DNA of 64,000 nt from Nonomuraea sp. SYSU D8015 (GTDB lineage Bacteria; Actinomycetota; Actinomycetes; Streptosporangiales; Streptosporangiaceae). Below, piece after piece: positions 50,712 to 60,048 of the stretch (position 1 is its first letter; each line of letters starts with the position of its first letter). The translations under genes were made by a program, and so were the position numbers. The notes beneath the pieces are model-generated. The model saw only the letters and a list, made by a program, of their open reading frames with translations. It was not told where the DNA came from and did no database searches. Location: the NCBI RefSeq assembly GCF_008065375.1, contig NZ_VJYI01000025.1:62001-126000 (forward strand), read 5' to 3'.

Positions 50712-52391
50712 ATGGCCCGCAACCGCGATCCCCTCGCGAGCATTTCCGCTCACGCCACGCCCCAGACGCGGCCGCTGCCTGGCCGTACCGACCAGGTGCA
50801 GAACGCCGCGGGCGGCTACGCGTTCGCCAAGGACCTGTGGCGCAAGCTGGAGGACTTCCTCATCCTGGGCACCACCGGCGGCACCTACTACGTGTCGGAG
50901 GACCGGCTGACGGCCGAGAACGCCGGCGTGCTGTTCCAGGCGATCATCGAGGACGGCCCGCGCGTCGTGAGCCTGCTCACCAGCATCTCCACCGCGCGCC
51001 CACCCCGCGCACCCAAGCAGCGCCCGGCACTGTTCGCGCTGGCCGCCTGCTACGCCAAGGGCGACCCGGCCACCCGCCAGGCCGCCAAGGCGGCCCTGCC
51101 GGCGGTGGCCCGCACCACCGATCATCTCGCCCAGTTCTTCGGCTACTACAAGAACCTCGGCGGCAAGCCGACCGCCCGCGGCACCGCCCCGGTCATCGGC
51201 CGGTCCCTGCGCACCGCGCTCGCCTCCTGGTTCCTGGCCGGCAGCGCGGACGACGTCGCGTTCAAGGTGTGCAAGGCCCGCCAGCGCAAGACCCCGCAGG
51301 GCGAGGCGTTCGACCTGCGGGACGTCCTGCGCATCGCCCACCCCAAGGCCGACGGCCCCGAGCGGGCACGGCTGTTCGGCTGGATCGCCGGCAACGTCCC
51401 CGACGGACAGGCACGTGAGTCGCTGGCGTCGGTGGACCGGTTCCTGACCGCCAAGGCCGTCACCACCCCGCGCGAGGCCGTCAGCGTCGTGACCGAGCGC
51501 AAGGTGCCGTGGGAGTTCCTGCCCGACGCCATGCTGCGCGAGCCTGCAGTGTGGGACGCGCTGGTCGACACGATCGGCATGACCGCGCTGCTGCGCAACC
51601 TGGCCCGCATGACCCGCATCGGCACCTTGCAGCCGGCGAACGACGCCACCCGGCGTGCCGTCGCCCGGCTCACCGACCGCGACGCGCTGCTGAAGGCCCG
51701 CATCCACCCCATGGACGCCTTCCTCGCCCTGCGCGTGTACGGCTCCGGCCGCGCCCAGCCCAACCCGCGCGCCGACGCCCAGACGTGGGCGCCGGTCCCG
51801 GCGATCCTGGACGCGCTGGAGGAGACGTACGAGCTGACGTTCGGCGCCGTCGAGCCCACCGGCCGGCGGCTCCTCGTCGCCGTCGACTTCTCCGGCTCGA
51901 TGTCGGGCCGCTGGTCGGGCGGCGTCGTCAGGGTGGGCGGCTCGCCGATCGGCTCGGCGTACGAGGTCGGCTGCGCGATGGCCGTCATGCTGGCCAGGAT
52001 CGAGCGCGGGAACGTCCACGTCATCGACGTGGACACCAGCGTCCACGCCTCCAAGGTGACCCCGCGTACCAACCTGCGCGAGATCGCCTCCTGGCAGCCG
52101 TCCGGCGGCGGCACCGACCTGTCGCTGCCGTTCCAGTGGGCACGCGAGCAGCGCATGGCGGTGGACGGCATCGTCCTCTTCACCGACAACGAGACGTGGG
52201 CGGGCCGGATGCACGCCACGCAGGCGCTGGCCGCCTACCGGCGCACGGTGGCCCCCGGCACCCGCGTCATCGTGGCCGCGATGACCGCCGCGGGCTACTC
52301 GATCGGCGACCCGCAGGACGAGGGCGTGCTGAACGTGGCCGGCCTGGACGCCTCGCTGCCGCTGATCGTCAACGGCTTCATCCGCAGGTAG
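50712..52391 (+). CDS. rsr: Ro60/Rsr ortholog, TROVE and VWA domain RNA-binding protein
   Basis: A 559-residue Ro60 homolog. The N-terminal TROVE domain (about 15-350; FAKDLWRKLEDFLILGTTGGTYYVSE at the start) forms a HEAT-repeat ring that holds misfolded or Y RNAs. The C-terminal von Willebrand A domain (about 375-559) has an intact MIDAS: VAVDFSGSMSG (DxSxS), FTDNETW and SGGGTDLSL. In other bacteria Rsr with Y RNA works in rRNA/tRNA processing and RNA decay after stress, tethered to PNPase by the Y RNA. ATG at 50712 follows AGAGGAGG. Three Y RNA genes lie directly upstream on the same strand. A strong hairpin follows the stop. Confidence 0.95.
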   Translation: MARNRDPLASISAHATPQTRPLPGRTDQVQNAAGGYAFAKDLWRKLEDFLILGTTGGTYYVSEDRLTAENAGVLFQAIIEDGPRVVSLLTSISTARPPRAPKQRPALFALAACYAKGDPATRQAAKAALPAVARTTDHLAQFFGYYKNLGGKPTARGTAPVIGRSLRTALASWFLAGSADDVAFKVCKARQRKTPQGEAFDLRDVLRIAHPKADGPERARLFGWIAGNVPDGQARESLASVDRFLTAKAVTTPREAVSVVTERKVPWEFLPDAMLREPAVWDALVDTIGMTALLRNLARMTRIGTLQPANDATRRAVARLTDRDALLKARIHPMDAFLALRVYGSGRAQPNPRADAQTWAPVPAILDALEETYELTFGAVEPTGRRLLVAVDFSGSMSGRWSGGVVRVGGSPIGSAYEVGCAMAVMLARIERGNVHVIDVDTSVHASKVTPRTNLREIASWQPSGGGTDLSLPFQWAREQRMAVDGIVLFTDNETWAGRMHATQALAAYRRTVAPGTRVIVAAMTAAGYSIGDPQDEGVLNVAGLDASLPLIVNGFIRR

Positions 52392-52406
52392 GGAGCCTCC
52401 CCGAAA

Positions 52407-52438
52407 GCGCCCCATGTCTCTGACGAGAGATGGGGCGC
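52407..52438. terminator. Terminator after ro60
   Basis: Inverted repeat GCGCCCCAT-G-TCTCT / AGAGATGGGGCGC with GACG loop, about 13 bp with one bulged base, starting 16 bp after the ro60 stop. Confidence 0.85.
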
Positions 52439-52828
52439 CTTGGTGTGGCGGCAGGCTGACCGCGTGGCGGCGAGTCCGCGGGCATCGTACGGCGCCAGAT
52501 TTCGAGTCCCGTTCTGATGGCTTGTGCAGAGCGACACTTTGACCCGCCTTGACGCCGTCGCCGCGGGAGTCGTTTGGCGGAGATGGCGCAGTTTTTGAGT
52601 CCAGAAGGCTTGAGGATTGTCGGCGACCATGTCATAGAGTGGAAGGGAGAACGTATCGAAGACCACGGATTCCGGCGTCACTGGTGACTCCCCAACAGTC
52701 ATTCATAGGGCCGGAGGCTCCTTCTCAAGGTGAGAGCTGATAGAGACCCGTTCATCCCCTGAGAGATAATTCTTCAGCTCTCCCGAGTAGTCGCTTTGAT
52801 GCGACATCACCGATGAGAGGAGACGCCT
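52439..52828. other. Intergenic, no confident gene
   Basis: 390 bp. A minus-strand frame (52295-52702) is open, but it runs back through the terminator and the ro60 3' end and has no ribosome site. The last 60 bp include the promoter region of the 52829 gene. Nothing else recognised. Confidence 0.5.
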
Positions 52829-53170
52829 GTGCGTCGCACCACGCAGTCAATCATCGTCGGATCGGCATTGTTTGCCGCCGTCGCGCTGCCCGTCGGGGCG
52901 CCGGCCGCGGTCGGCCCGACCTCGGAGGCGCAAATCGCCTGGGCGATATCGCCGCCAGACGACTCGTCTCCTTACCAGAAGGGCTATGCCAAAGGGCTCT
53001 CTGAGGGGTACCAAGAAGGAGAGACACGGGCCCGGGAGCACTGTGCCGACATCCCGAGTTGGCCGAATTGGCCGCCGGGTGCCTACGGAGTCGGTTACGC
53101 CGATGGTTACATGCTGGGATGGAGCAGGGGGCTCGAAGACGGCAGGGCGAAATACTGCAGGCCCGCATAG
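52829..53170 (+). CDS. Secreted small protein with GYxxG repeats
   Basis: A 113-residue protein with a clear signal peptide (to about residue 27). The mature part repeats the pattern G-Y-x-x-G (KGYAKGLSEGYQEGE; GVGYADGYMLGWSRGLEDG), which tends to form amphipathic helices with Gly/Tyr faces. Two Cys, one per half, may form a disulfide. No family known to me. Start GTG with GAGAGGAGACG upstream. Terminated by a strong hairpin; convergent with another secreted hypothetical gene. Confidence 0.8.
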   Translation: MRRTTQSIIVGSALFAAVALPVGAPAAVGPTSEAQIAWAISPPDDSSPYQKGYAKGLSEGYQEGETRAREHCADIPSWPNWPPGAYGVGYADGYMLGWSRGLEDGRAKYCRPA

Positions 53171-53185
53171 CCGGAGGGGGCACGG

Positions 53186-53227
53186 AGAAGGGCCCGGAGA
53201 CACCACAAGCCGCCCCCGGGCCCTTCT
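53186..53227. terminator. Terminator between convergent secreted-protein genes
   Basis: AGAAGGGCCCGG / CCGGGCCCTTCT, a perfect 12-bp stem with an 18-nt loop, followed by ACGTTTG. It may serve the 52829 gene and, on the other strand, the 53307 gene. Confidence 0.8.
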
Positions 53228-53306
53228 ACGTTTGAATGGGCGCGGTCACGACCGGGCGGATGAACGCCCACGACGCGGTCGTCTCCGCGAGCAGCCGAGC
53301 AGACCG

Positions 53307-53765
53307 TCAGAAGTGCGGATCGAGAGCGCTGCCCCACGTGTAATTGCCGTCGGAAGGTATCCGGAAATTGCAGATGATTCCATATGCCACGCCGGCGGTC
53401 TTGTGGGAGAGATAGCTGTCGATCCTATACCATCCATCCCAGGGCCTCCCAGGCCAGATCTGCGAGGTCCAAATATACGTCCCCTCGATGATGGGCCCGG
53501 TGTAGGTCTCGCACGGGGCGCCGACATAGACCTCGGCGGGAGGATTGACATAAGTGAACCAGCCGTAATTGCCTCTGTCTCCCTCCAGCCAGATCTCGCG
53601 GCGCACCATGTCCATGGGCATCGAACTCAACGCCCATTCCGCCAGCCATTGAGTCCTCACGTTGTATGCCGTTTCTGCGGCGTACGCCGTGCCGGTCGTG
53701 ATCGGCGACATCATCATGATGACCGCCGCTGTGACCAGATAAAGCTTCCTGAATGTCGAGCGCAT
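53307..53765 (-). CDS. Secreted hypothetical protein
   Basis: A 152-residue protein with a typical signal peptide (LYLVTAAVIMMMSPITTGTAYA, cleaved near residue 29). The mature part is rich in Trp, Tyr and Gly (GNYGWFTYVNPP; WPGRPWDGWYRIDSYL) and has two Cys about 50 residues apart, suggesting one disulfide. No family recognised. AGAGG lies 6 bp before the ATG. Confidence 0.75.
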   Translation of the reverse strand: MRSTFRKLYLVTAAVIMMMSPITTGTAYAAETAYNVRTQWLAEWALSSMPMDMVRREIWLEGDRGNYGWFTYVNPPAEVYVGAPCETYTGPIIEGTYIWTSQIWPGRPWDGWYRIDSYLSHKTAGVAYGIICNFRIPSDGNYTWGSALDPHF

Positions 53766-54206
53766 GGAGCCTCTTTCCTGGTGCGAATCCTCGGGTCACG
53801 AGCGAACCAAGTAGCGGCTTGGTGTCGGCTACGAATCGCCCATGTCACTCGTCGCGTCGCTGGTCCGACGTAGGGATCGGCGAGGCGGATGATCATTGTC
53901 AGTGCCGCGGTCCACGGTGCCCGGTGGCGGTCGTGGCGGCGTTGGTCACGGTGTCATAGCACTGTGGGGCTTCGGGTGTCTGGTGCTTACGACGGGACGA
54001 CTTTCCTCTACTGAGAGATGGTCGCTCATCGAGCGAGACAAACCCAGGACAGCAACCGGACATTTCTGCGGACGTTGTGCTTGCCATCGTCTTGGCATAC
54101 GTGGGGACGCCTTGTCGGTGCAGCGGCGGCATGCGGGACCGTGCTCGTCGATGGGGAAACACCGTGCGCTGGACATTTCCCAGGAGCTAGGTAGCCCTTC
54201 AGCAGT
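53766..54206. other. Intergenic, nothing identified
   Basis: 440 bp with lower GC than its surroundings and no convincing coding frame, repeat or hairpin. It probably contains the promoter of the 53307 gene. Confidence 0.5.
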
Positions 54207-56975
54207 TCAGCGCACCGCCACCTGGGACGCCGTCGTCCCGCCGGCGGACGCCTCCCATCCCGCCGCCACCGTCGCGGACGCGGCCAGGGCGCGGGTCAGG
54301 GGGACGGTCACGGTCGTCGTGCCCGCGCCGGGCACCGTGACCACGCGGCCGCCCGCCGTCCCCTGGGCGTCGCGGACGAAAAGGTGCGCCTTTCCTGCGG
54401 CACGGGCGTGGAGCGACACCCGCACCGCGTCCCCGGCGCGCGTCGCCGAGACGACCCGGCCACTCTCCGACGGCTTCGCCGCCGGTCCGCCGGCCAGCGG
54501 GAGGTGGATGCGGACGGCCTGTTCCAGCGACTGCGGCGAGTCCAGGCTGGACAGTGCGGTGTCGGGGATCACCGGATCCGGGACCGGCCGGTCGGCGGGG
54601 GGACGGTAGCCGGGCAGGGTCGCGATGCCCCACCGGTACGGGTCGCCCTGCACGCCGCCCCACGTCGACCACCCGATCCGGGTCTGGCCGGTCTTGTCCT
54701 GGGTGTCGGAGTCGTACACGAGGATGTTGAGGCCGAGGTGCTCGGGGTCGACGGTGCCGGGCAGTTGCTCCAGCGGGATGGCCAGCTCCACCGTGTACTC
54801 GCCGGAGGCGGGCTTCGAGGCGATCCGCACGCCCGTGGCGGGGCCCTGGCGGTTGTCGGCGTCGCGCAGGGCGCACGGCGGGCCCGGTGTCGCGGACCCG
54901 GCGACATCAGAGTCGGCCGCGGACCCGGCGACATCAGAGTCGGCCGCGGACCCGGCGACATCAGAGTCGGCCGCGGACCCGGCGACATCAGAGTCGGCCG
55001 CGGACCCGGCGACATCAGAGTCGGCCGTCACCGGCAGCACCGCCACCTTGAAGGTGGTGGAGGTGTTCTCGGACGTGCCGCGCGGATCGAGGGTGATCTC
55101 CACCGCGTCGGTACGCCAGTGCCGCTTGCAGTCGGAGGCGGCCAGAGGCGTGCCGAGCACGTCGTCCTTCACCCGCACCGCCACGTACAGCGTGTCGTCG
55201 TGCCAGGCGAGCCTGGCCGTGCCCGAGCAGTCGGCGGCCGACGAGCACGCGGCCCCCTCCCACCGGCGGGAGAGGGCGAGCGCGGGGCCCGGGTACTCGG
55301 CGTCGTCCCCGTCGACGGCCGGCGCCGTGGCGGCGCGCGGGATCGCGGTCGCCGGGACGAGCTCCAGGGCGGGCCGGCCGGTGACCGTGCCGTCCACGGT
55401 GACGGTGTAGACGTAGTCGCCGCCCTCGTTGGAGGTCTTCAGCGAGGTGTCGGTGTTGGTGACGGTGAACGGCACCGTGGCCGAGGCCCCGGGGGCGAGG
55501 TCGCCGTACGCGGCCTCGGTCCGGTCGGCGGCGAACCCGGCGGGCAGGTCCACGCGTACGGTGCCGGAGCGGGTCGTGTCGCTCACGTTGGTCACCACGA
55601 CGCCGACCTGCCGGGAGCCGCCGGACGGCAGCGTCAGCACGGGCGTGACCAGGCCGCGCAGCTGCGGCACGCCCACGTCGGCCACCCATTTCTCGTACTG
55701 GGCGACCTGGGGAAGCAGCTCCTGCCCGCCGCGCACCGGCGGACCGGCCTCGACCTGCCGGTCGGTGTAGCCGCGTCCGCGCTCGGTGGTCAGCACGGCC
55801 CCGATCCTGGTCCGGCCCGCCGCGCCGGCGGCCGGCGTCACCGTGAACGTGGCGGAGGCCCGCTTCCCGGCGGCGACCCGTCCCAGGTCGCCGGAGCCCT
55901 TGACGGTCCAGCCGTCGGGCACGCGCAGCGCCACGGAGGAGTGGCCCAGCGGCTCCCGGGCGGTCGCGGTCACGTCGACGGTGAAGGCCGTCCCTGCCCG
56001 GACGTCGAACGTGCCGGTCCGCAGGCCGAGCTGGGTCCCGAGGGGCACGGCCCCGCTCGCCCGGGTCAGCGCCCCGTCGAGGATCGCCGTGGGCGCCGCG
56101 GCGGCCGGGCCGCCCGGCTCCGGGAACGGCACCCGCGCGTCCACCTGGGTGAAGAAGTCGCAGCCGAGCTGGTTCGGGTCGGACGGCACGTCGGGGAAGA
56201 CGGCCCAGCCCTGCGAGGCGTACGTGCGCTGGGCGTCCCGCTCGATCGCCGCCCACGTCCGGCCGCCCTGAGCGGCGGAGGTGCGCCCGCTCCACACGCC
56301 GTACACGTTCTGCGCCGGGTTGGCGGGCTGGAAGGAGGAGGCGCACGACGGCCCGGTCCGGGAGGTGCCGCGTCCGCCGCCGGTGAGGAGCCGGGCGGGG
56401 GCGAAGGGCCGCAGGCCCTCGCGGGTGATCTGCTCGGGGAACGCCTTGGGGTCGGCGGCGGCGTAGAACGCCTCGATGGCCAGCCGCGCGGCCTCCTGGT
56501 GGTTGCCGTGGTTGCCAGGGGTCGGCGCCGGGTCCATGGTCAGCAGGATCTCGGGCCGGGTCTGGCGGACGACGCGGACGACCTTCTCCAGGGTGTCGCC
56601 GCCCCACACCTGGTCGGTCAGCGGTGCGCTCACCGTGTAGTAGAAGTCGACGTCGTCCAGGTTGAACACCTCGCGGACGCCGGCCTTGGCGACCGCCGTC
56701 CGCTCCTCGGCCTCGCGCAGCAGCCCGAGCGCCGGTCCCTCCTCGGGGCCGACGGCGTTGCCGCCGCCCTCGCCCCGGGTGACGGTGACGACGCCGGTGC
56801 GGACGTCGTGGTCCTCCTTCCACTGACCCAGCGTGGACAGGGTGGACGCCTCGTCGTCGGGGTGCGCGCCGACGAACAGCGCGTCGAGGTCCACGGGCGC
56901 CGCCGCGGCCTCGGCCTCGGCCGTGGCAGGCACGGCGGGTCCCAGCATCAGCAGGGCGGCCATCAGAAGTCGCAT
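54207..56975 (-). CDS. Secreted PIG-L family deacetylase with NPCBM/CBM9-like domains
   Basis: A 922-residue exported protein. Signal peptide (to about residue 22), then a PIG-L/LmbE zinc deacetylase domain (about 30-290) with AHPDDE (about 37) and GNHGNHQEA (about 153) supplying the His/Asp ligands. NEW3-type beta domains follow (about 300-540), then a CBM9-like DOMON domain (about 560-780) and a C-terminal beta domain. PIG-L enzymes remove N-acetyl groups from GlcNAc-type sugars. Five exact 9-residue repeats (ADSDVAGSA) interrupt the CBM9-like domain. Last gene of the sugar importer operon, 15 bp after the second permease, with GGAGGG before the ATG. Confidence 0.88.
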   Translation of the reverse strand: MRLLMAALLMLGPAVPATAEAEAAAAPVDLDALFVGAHPDDEASTLSTLGQWKEDHDVRTGVVTVTRGEGGGNAVGPEEGPALGLLREAEERTAVAKAGVREVFNLDDVDFYYTVSAPLTDQVWGGDTLEKVVRVVRQTRPEILLTMDPAPTPGNHGNHQEAARLAIEAFYAAADPKAFPEQITREGLRPFAPARLLTGGGRGTSRTGPSCASSFQPANPAQNVYGVWSGRTSAAQGGRTWAAIERDAQRTYASQGWAVFPDVPSDPNQLGCDFFTQVDARVPFPEPGGPAAAAPTAILDGALTRASGAVPLGTQLGLRTGTFDVRAGTAFTVDVTATAREPLGHSSVALRVPDGWTVKGSGDLGRVAAGKRASATFTVTPAAGAAGRTRIGAVLTTERGRGYTDRQVEAGPPVRGGQELLPQVAQYEKWVADVGVPQLRGLVTPVLTLPSGGSRQVGVVVTNVSDTTRSGTVRVDLPAGFAADRTEAAYGDLAPGASATVPFTVTNTDTSLKTSNEGGDYVYTVTVDGTVTGRPALELVPATAIPRAATAPAVDGDDAEYPGPALALSRRWEGAACSSAADCSGTARLAWHDDTLYVAVRVKDDVLGTPLAASDCKRHWRTDAVEITLDPRGTSENTSTTFKVAVLPVTADSDVAGSAADSDVAGSAADSDVAGSAADSDVAGSAADSDVAGSATPGPPCALRDADNRQGPATGVRIASKPASGEYTVELAIPLEQLPGTVDPEHLGLNILVYDSDTQDKTGQTRIGWSTWGGVQGDPYRWGIATLPGYRPPADRPVPDPVIPDTALSSLDSPQSLEQAVRIHLPLAGGPAAKPSESGRVVSATRAGDAVRVSLHARAAGKAHLFVRDAQGTAGGRVVTVPGAGTTTVTVPLTRALAASATVAAGWEASAGGTTASQVAVR
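54891..55025. repeat. 27-bp minisatellite, five exact copies
   Basis: Five perfect tandem copies of a 27-bp unit, in frame in the deacetylase gene, encoding ADSDVAGSA on the minus strand. The absence of any mismatch indicates recent expansion. Confidence 0.95.
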
Positions 56976-56990
56976 GAACCCTCCGGAGGT

Positions 56991-57791
56991 CTACTCGCGG
57001 ACCGCCCCTTGGAGCAGCCCGCGGACGAAGTGTCGCTGGAGGAACAAGTAGAAGATCACGACCGGGGTCGCCACGATGACCGACCCGGCCGCGAGGAGCG
57101 TGAAGCCGGAGGTGTACTGGCCCTGGAAGAAGGCCAACCCCAGCGGCGCGGTGCGCAGCGACTCGCTGGTCACCATGATCAGCGGGATGAGGAACTCGTT
57201 CCACGTCCACATGAAGACCAGCACGGTCAGCGTGACGACCGCGGGCCGGGCCGGCGGCACCAGCACCTGCCACAGGATGCGCCAGGTCGACGCGCCGTCG
57301 ATGCGCGCGGCCTCGACGATCGCCCGGTTGGCGGCACGGAAGTAGGCCCGCATCCAGAACGTCCCGAACGCCACCGACAGCGCCACCTGCGGCAGCGCGA
57401 TCGACCAGAAGGTATCGATCAGGCCGAGCGCGCGCAGGTCGAAGTAGAGCGGCACCGCGACGGCCTCGCTCGGCATCATGATCCCGAGCATGAACAGGTA
57501 GAACAGCACCGACTGGCCGCGGAAGCGCATGGTGCCGAACGCGTACCCGCTCATGATCGACAGCAGCACGCTGACGACCACGACGAACGCCGACACGGCC
57601 AGGCTGCTGCGCAGGTAGGTGCCGAACCTGCCGATCTCCCACGCGGCCGCGAAGTTCCCGAGCCCCGCCGTGCCGCCGCTGTCGGCGGGCCCCAGCGCGG
57701 CGGACAGGATCGTCACGATGGGGAAGAGCGCGAACGCGGCGAACACCGACAGGATGACGTAGTTGGCCACCCGCTCCCCACGCGAGATCAC
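56991..57791 (-). CDS. Carbohydrate ABC transporter permease, MalG-type (second system)
   Basis: A 266-residue permease with six helices and an EAA loop (AIVEAARIDGASTWRILWQVLVPPARP, about residues 150-176). The GTG at 57791 overlaps the MalF-type stop codon by 4 bp. It pairs with the preceding permease and receives substrate from the 58680 binding protein. No ATPase gene is nearby, as for the first importer. Confidence 0.92.
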   Translation of the reverse strand: MISRGERVANYVILSVFAAFALFPIVTILSAALGPADSGGTAGLGNFAAAWEIGRFGTYLRSSLAVSAFVVVVSVLLSIMSGYAFGTMRFRGQSVLFYLFMLGIMMPSEAVAVPLYFDLRALGLIDTFWSIALPQVALSVAFGTFWMRAYFRAANRAIVEAARIDGASTWRILWQVLVPPARPAVVTLTVLVFMWTWNEFLIPLIMVTSESLRTAPLGLAFFQGQYTSGFTLLAAGSVIVATPVVIFYLFLQRHFVRGLLQGAVRE

Positions 57792-58672
57792 GTGATCCTC
57801 CTGTCCGCGAACCGGTTGATCCCGAACGAGACCGCGAAGATGATGACGGTCAGCGTGATGCCGATCGCCGCCGCCGAGCCGACCTGGCTGAGCCCGAAGG
57901 CCCGGTGGTAGACCTCGTACGACGGCACGGACGTGGAGGTGCCGGGCCCGCCCCGCGTCGTGACGTACACCAGGTCGAACGTCCGCAGGGCGGCGATCAC
58001 CGTCAGCGTCAGGGCGACCGCGATCTCGCCGCGCACCGACGGCAGCGTGACCGCGAAGAACTCCCTGACCGCGCCCGCGCCGTCCAGCCGCGCCGCCTCG
58101 TACAGCTCGGCCGGGATGCGGCTCATCCCGGCCAGCAGCAGCACGGTCACCAGGCCGGTCTCGAACCACGTGCCCACCACCCCGACCGCGGGGAGCGCGA
58201 AGGTGTAGTCGCCGAGCCAGCCCCGCGTCAGCGAGTCGAGCCCGAGCGCGCCGAGCAGCGTGTTGAGCGTCCCGTCCGGGGCGTACACGCGCCGCCAGGC
58301 CACCGCCACCACGACCATGGCGACCACCTGCGGCAGGAACACCACCGTGCGGAAGAAGCCGAGGCCGCGCACCTTGGCGTGGTTGAGCACCGCGGCCAGC
58401 ATCAGGCCGATGGCCAGCGGGATCAGCGCGTAGAAGACGATGAGGACCAGCGCGTGGCCGAAGGCGGCCCGCAGCCCCTCGTCGGCGACGATCGCGACGT
58501 AGTTGTCCAGCCCGGCCCACCGGCCGAGCGTCAGCCCGTCCCAGTCGTACAGCGAGATCTGCACCGCGCGGCCGATCGGATAGAGCAGGAACGCCGCGTA
58601 GACGGCGAAGGCCGGCAGCAGGTAGAGGTAGGCGACGCGGCGCGGCTCCCCGGGAGGCCGGGCTCCGGTCAT
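57788..58672 (-). CDS. Carbohydrate ABC transporter permease, MalF-type (second system)
   Basis: A 294-residue permease with an N-terminal helix (VAYLYLLPAFAVYAAFLLYP) and an EAA loop (AELYEAARLDGAGAVREFFAVTLP, about 187-210). It starts 7 bp after the binding-protein gene and overlaps the next permease. It should form the heterodimeric channel of the importer. Confidence 0.92.
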   Translation of the reverse strand: MTGARPPGEPRRVAYLYLLPAFAVYAAFLLYPIGRAVQISLYDWDGLTLGRWAGLDNYVAIVADEGLRAAFGHALVLIVFYALIPLAIGLMLAAVLNHAKVRGLGFFRTVVFLPQVVAMVVVAVAWRRVYAPDGTLNTLLGALGLDSLTRGWLGDYTFALPAVGVVGTWFETGLVTVLLLAGMSRIPAELYEAARLDGAGAVREFFAVTLPSVRGEIAVALTLTVIAALRTFDLVYVTTRGGPGTSTSVPSYEVYHRAFGLSQVGSAAAIGITLTVIIFAVSFGINRFADRRIT

Positions 58673-58679
58673 CGGCAGG

Positions 58680-60044
58680 TCATCCGTTGCTCTCGGCGAA
58701 CGTCTTGTAGTCCTTCTCCAGCGTGGCCAGGAACTCCTGCGGCGCCGCCTTCTCGGCCAGCAGGTCCTGCAGCGCCGCCCCCAGCGTGTCGGCGAACGTC
58801 GGGGTGGCGTAGTCGAGGTACGGCACCAGCCCGTTCTTCGCCGTCACCGTGCCGAAGGCGGAGAAGACCTCCTGCTGCGGCCCGGCCGGCACCTTCTGCT
58901 GCCCGGTCTCGGCAATGGGCAGGTTGCCGGTGTCGGTGAGCACCTTCATGGCGTCGGGGCTGGTGATGAAGTTGATGTACGCCGCCGCCGCGTCCGGGTT
59001 GCGGCTCTTGGAGGTGATCGCGAACGGCAGCCCGGTGCCGCCCGTCGCGACCGGCGGCGCGTCGGCCGTGGTGCCCGGCGGCAGCATGAACCCGAGGTCG
59101 TTGCCCAGGGCCTTCTGCAGGTCGGCGAGGAGCCAGGTGCCGGCGATCATGAAGACGCCCTGGCCTTTGCCGAACGCCTGCCAGGCCGGATCGTACCCCT
59201 GCCCGTTGAAGCCCTTGGGGAAGTAGCCCTTGCCGACCCAGCCGACGAGCTGCTCGGCGGCCGTGGTGTTCTCGGTCGTGTTCCACGAGGCGCCCTTGCG
59301 GCCGAAGGCCAGCGTGCTGATCTGGCCGGGCGGGACGTGACGGCCCTGGACGGTGCCGAACACGTGGATGGCCGGCCACTTGTCGAGGTTGCCCAGTTGC
59401 AGCGGCACCTCGCCGGCGGCCTTGGCCGTGGCCAGCGCCGCCTCGAAGTCGGACCAGGTCTTCGGCGGCTCGATGCCGAGCTTGGAGAGCTTGGCGCGGT
59501 TGTAGAAGATGCCGACGACCTCGCCGACCTGCGGCAGGCCGTACAGGTTGCCGTCGCCGAACAGCTTGCCGTCGGCGCTGTAGCGCGAGTAGCGCAGCAC
59601 CGACTCCGGGTAGCGCTGTTTCCACCCGTACGCGTCGGCGTACGCGTCCAGCGGCAGGAGCTGGCCGGCCTTGACGAACGCGCCCATAGCCGAGCGGCCG
59701 TTGTTGGCCTCCACCACGTCGGGCGGCTCGTTGCCGCTCAGCGCCAGCCGCAGCGTGGTGTTGAGGTCGTCGAAGGAGCGCGACACCCGGTTGAGCTTGA
59801 TATTGGGGTATTTGGCCTGGAAGGCGTCGTTGAGCTGCTTCATCTGGGCCGCCTGCCCGCCGCGCACCTCCTGGTCCCAGACGGTGAGCGTGACGTTGCC
59901 GAGGGCGGAGGGGTCGGTGCGCACGGCGGCCGGCGACGGGGCGGGCGTCGTGGGCGGCGCCGAGGAGCCGGGCGCGCACGCGGCCAGGGCCAGGACGCCG
60001 GCGGCCAGCGCGGCGAGGGTCCGGTGTCGCGTCGGGGGGATCAT
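58680..60044 (-). CDS. Sugar ABC transporter substrate-binding lipoprotein (second system)
   Basis: A 454-residue family-1 solute-binding protein. Lipobox LAAC (Cys near residue 23), Pro/Ala-rich tether, then LTVWDQEVRGGQAAQMKQLNDAFQAKYPNIKLNRV, the classic first strand and helix. It starts 4 bp after the PfkB kinase gene. The associated GH4 enzyme and PIG-L deacetylase suggest a glycoside or N-acetylated disaccharide, but the ligand cannot be read from sequence. Confidence 0.93.
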   Translation of the reverse strand: MIPPTRHRTLAALAAGVLALAACAPGSSAPPTTPAPSPAAVRTDPSALGNVTLTVWDQEVRGGQAAQMKQLNDAFQAKYPNIKLNRVSRSFDDLNTTLRLALSGNEPPDVVEANNGRSAMGAFVKAGQLLPLDAYADAYGWKQRYPESVLRYSRYSADGKLFGDGNLYGLPQVGEVVGIFYNRAKLSKLGIEPPKTWSDFEAALATAKAAGEVPLQLGNLDKWPAIHVFGTVQGRHVPPGQISTLAFGRKGASWNTTENTTAAEQLVGWVGKGYFPKGFNGQGYDPAWQAFGKGQGVFMIAGTWLLADLQKALGNDLGFMLPPGTTADAPPVATGGTGLPFAITSKSRNPDAAAAYINFITSPDAMKVLTDTGNLPIAETGQQKVPAGPQQEVFSAFGTVTAKNGLVPYLDYATPTFADTLGAALQDLLAEKAAPQEFLATLEKDYKTFAESNG

Positions 60045-60048
60045 GGTG

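Noticed and set aside
52295..52702. 135-residue minus-strand frame downstream of ro60
   Set aside because: It runs through the ro60 terminator and the ro60 3' coding end; no recognised domain or start signal.
54384..57911. 1175-residue frame antisense to the deacetylase and permease genes
   Set aside because: It spans two real genes on the other strand and reads as Arg/Gly/His-rich low-complexity sequence.
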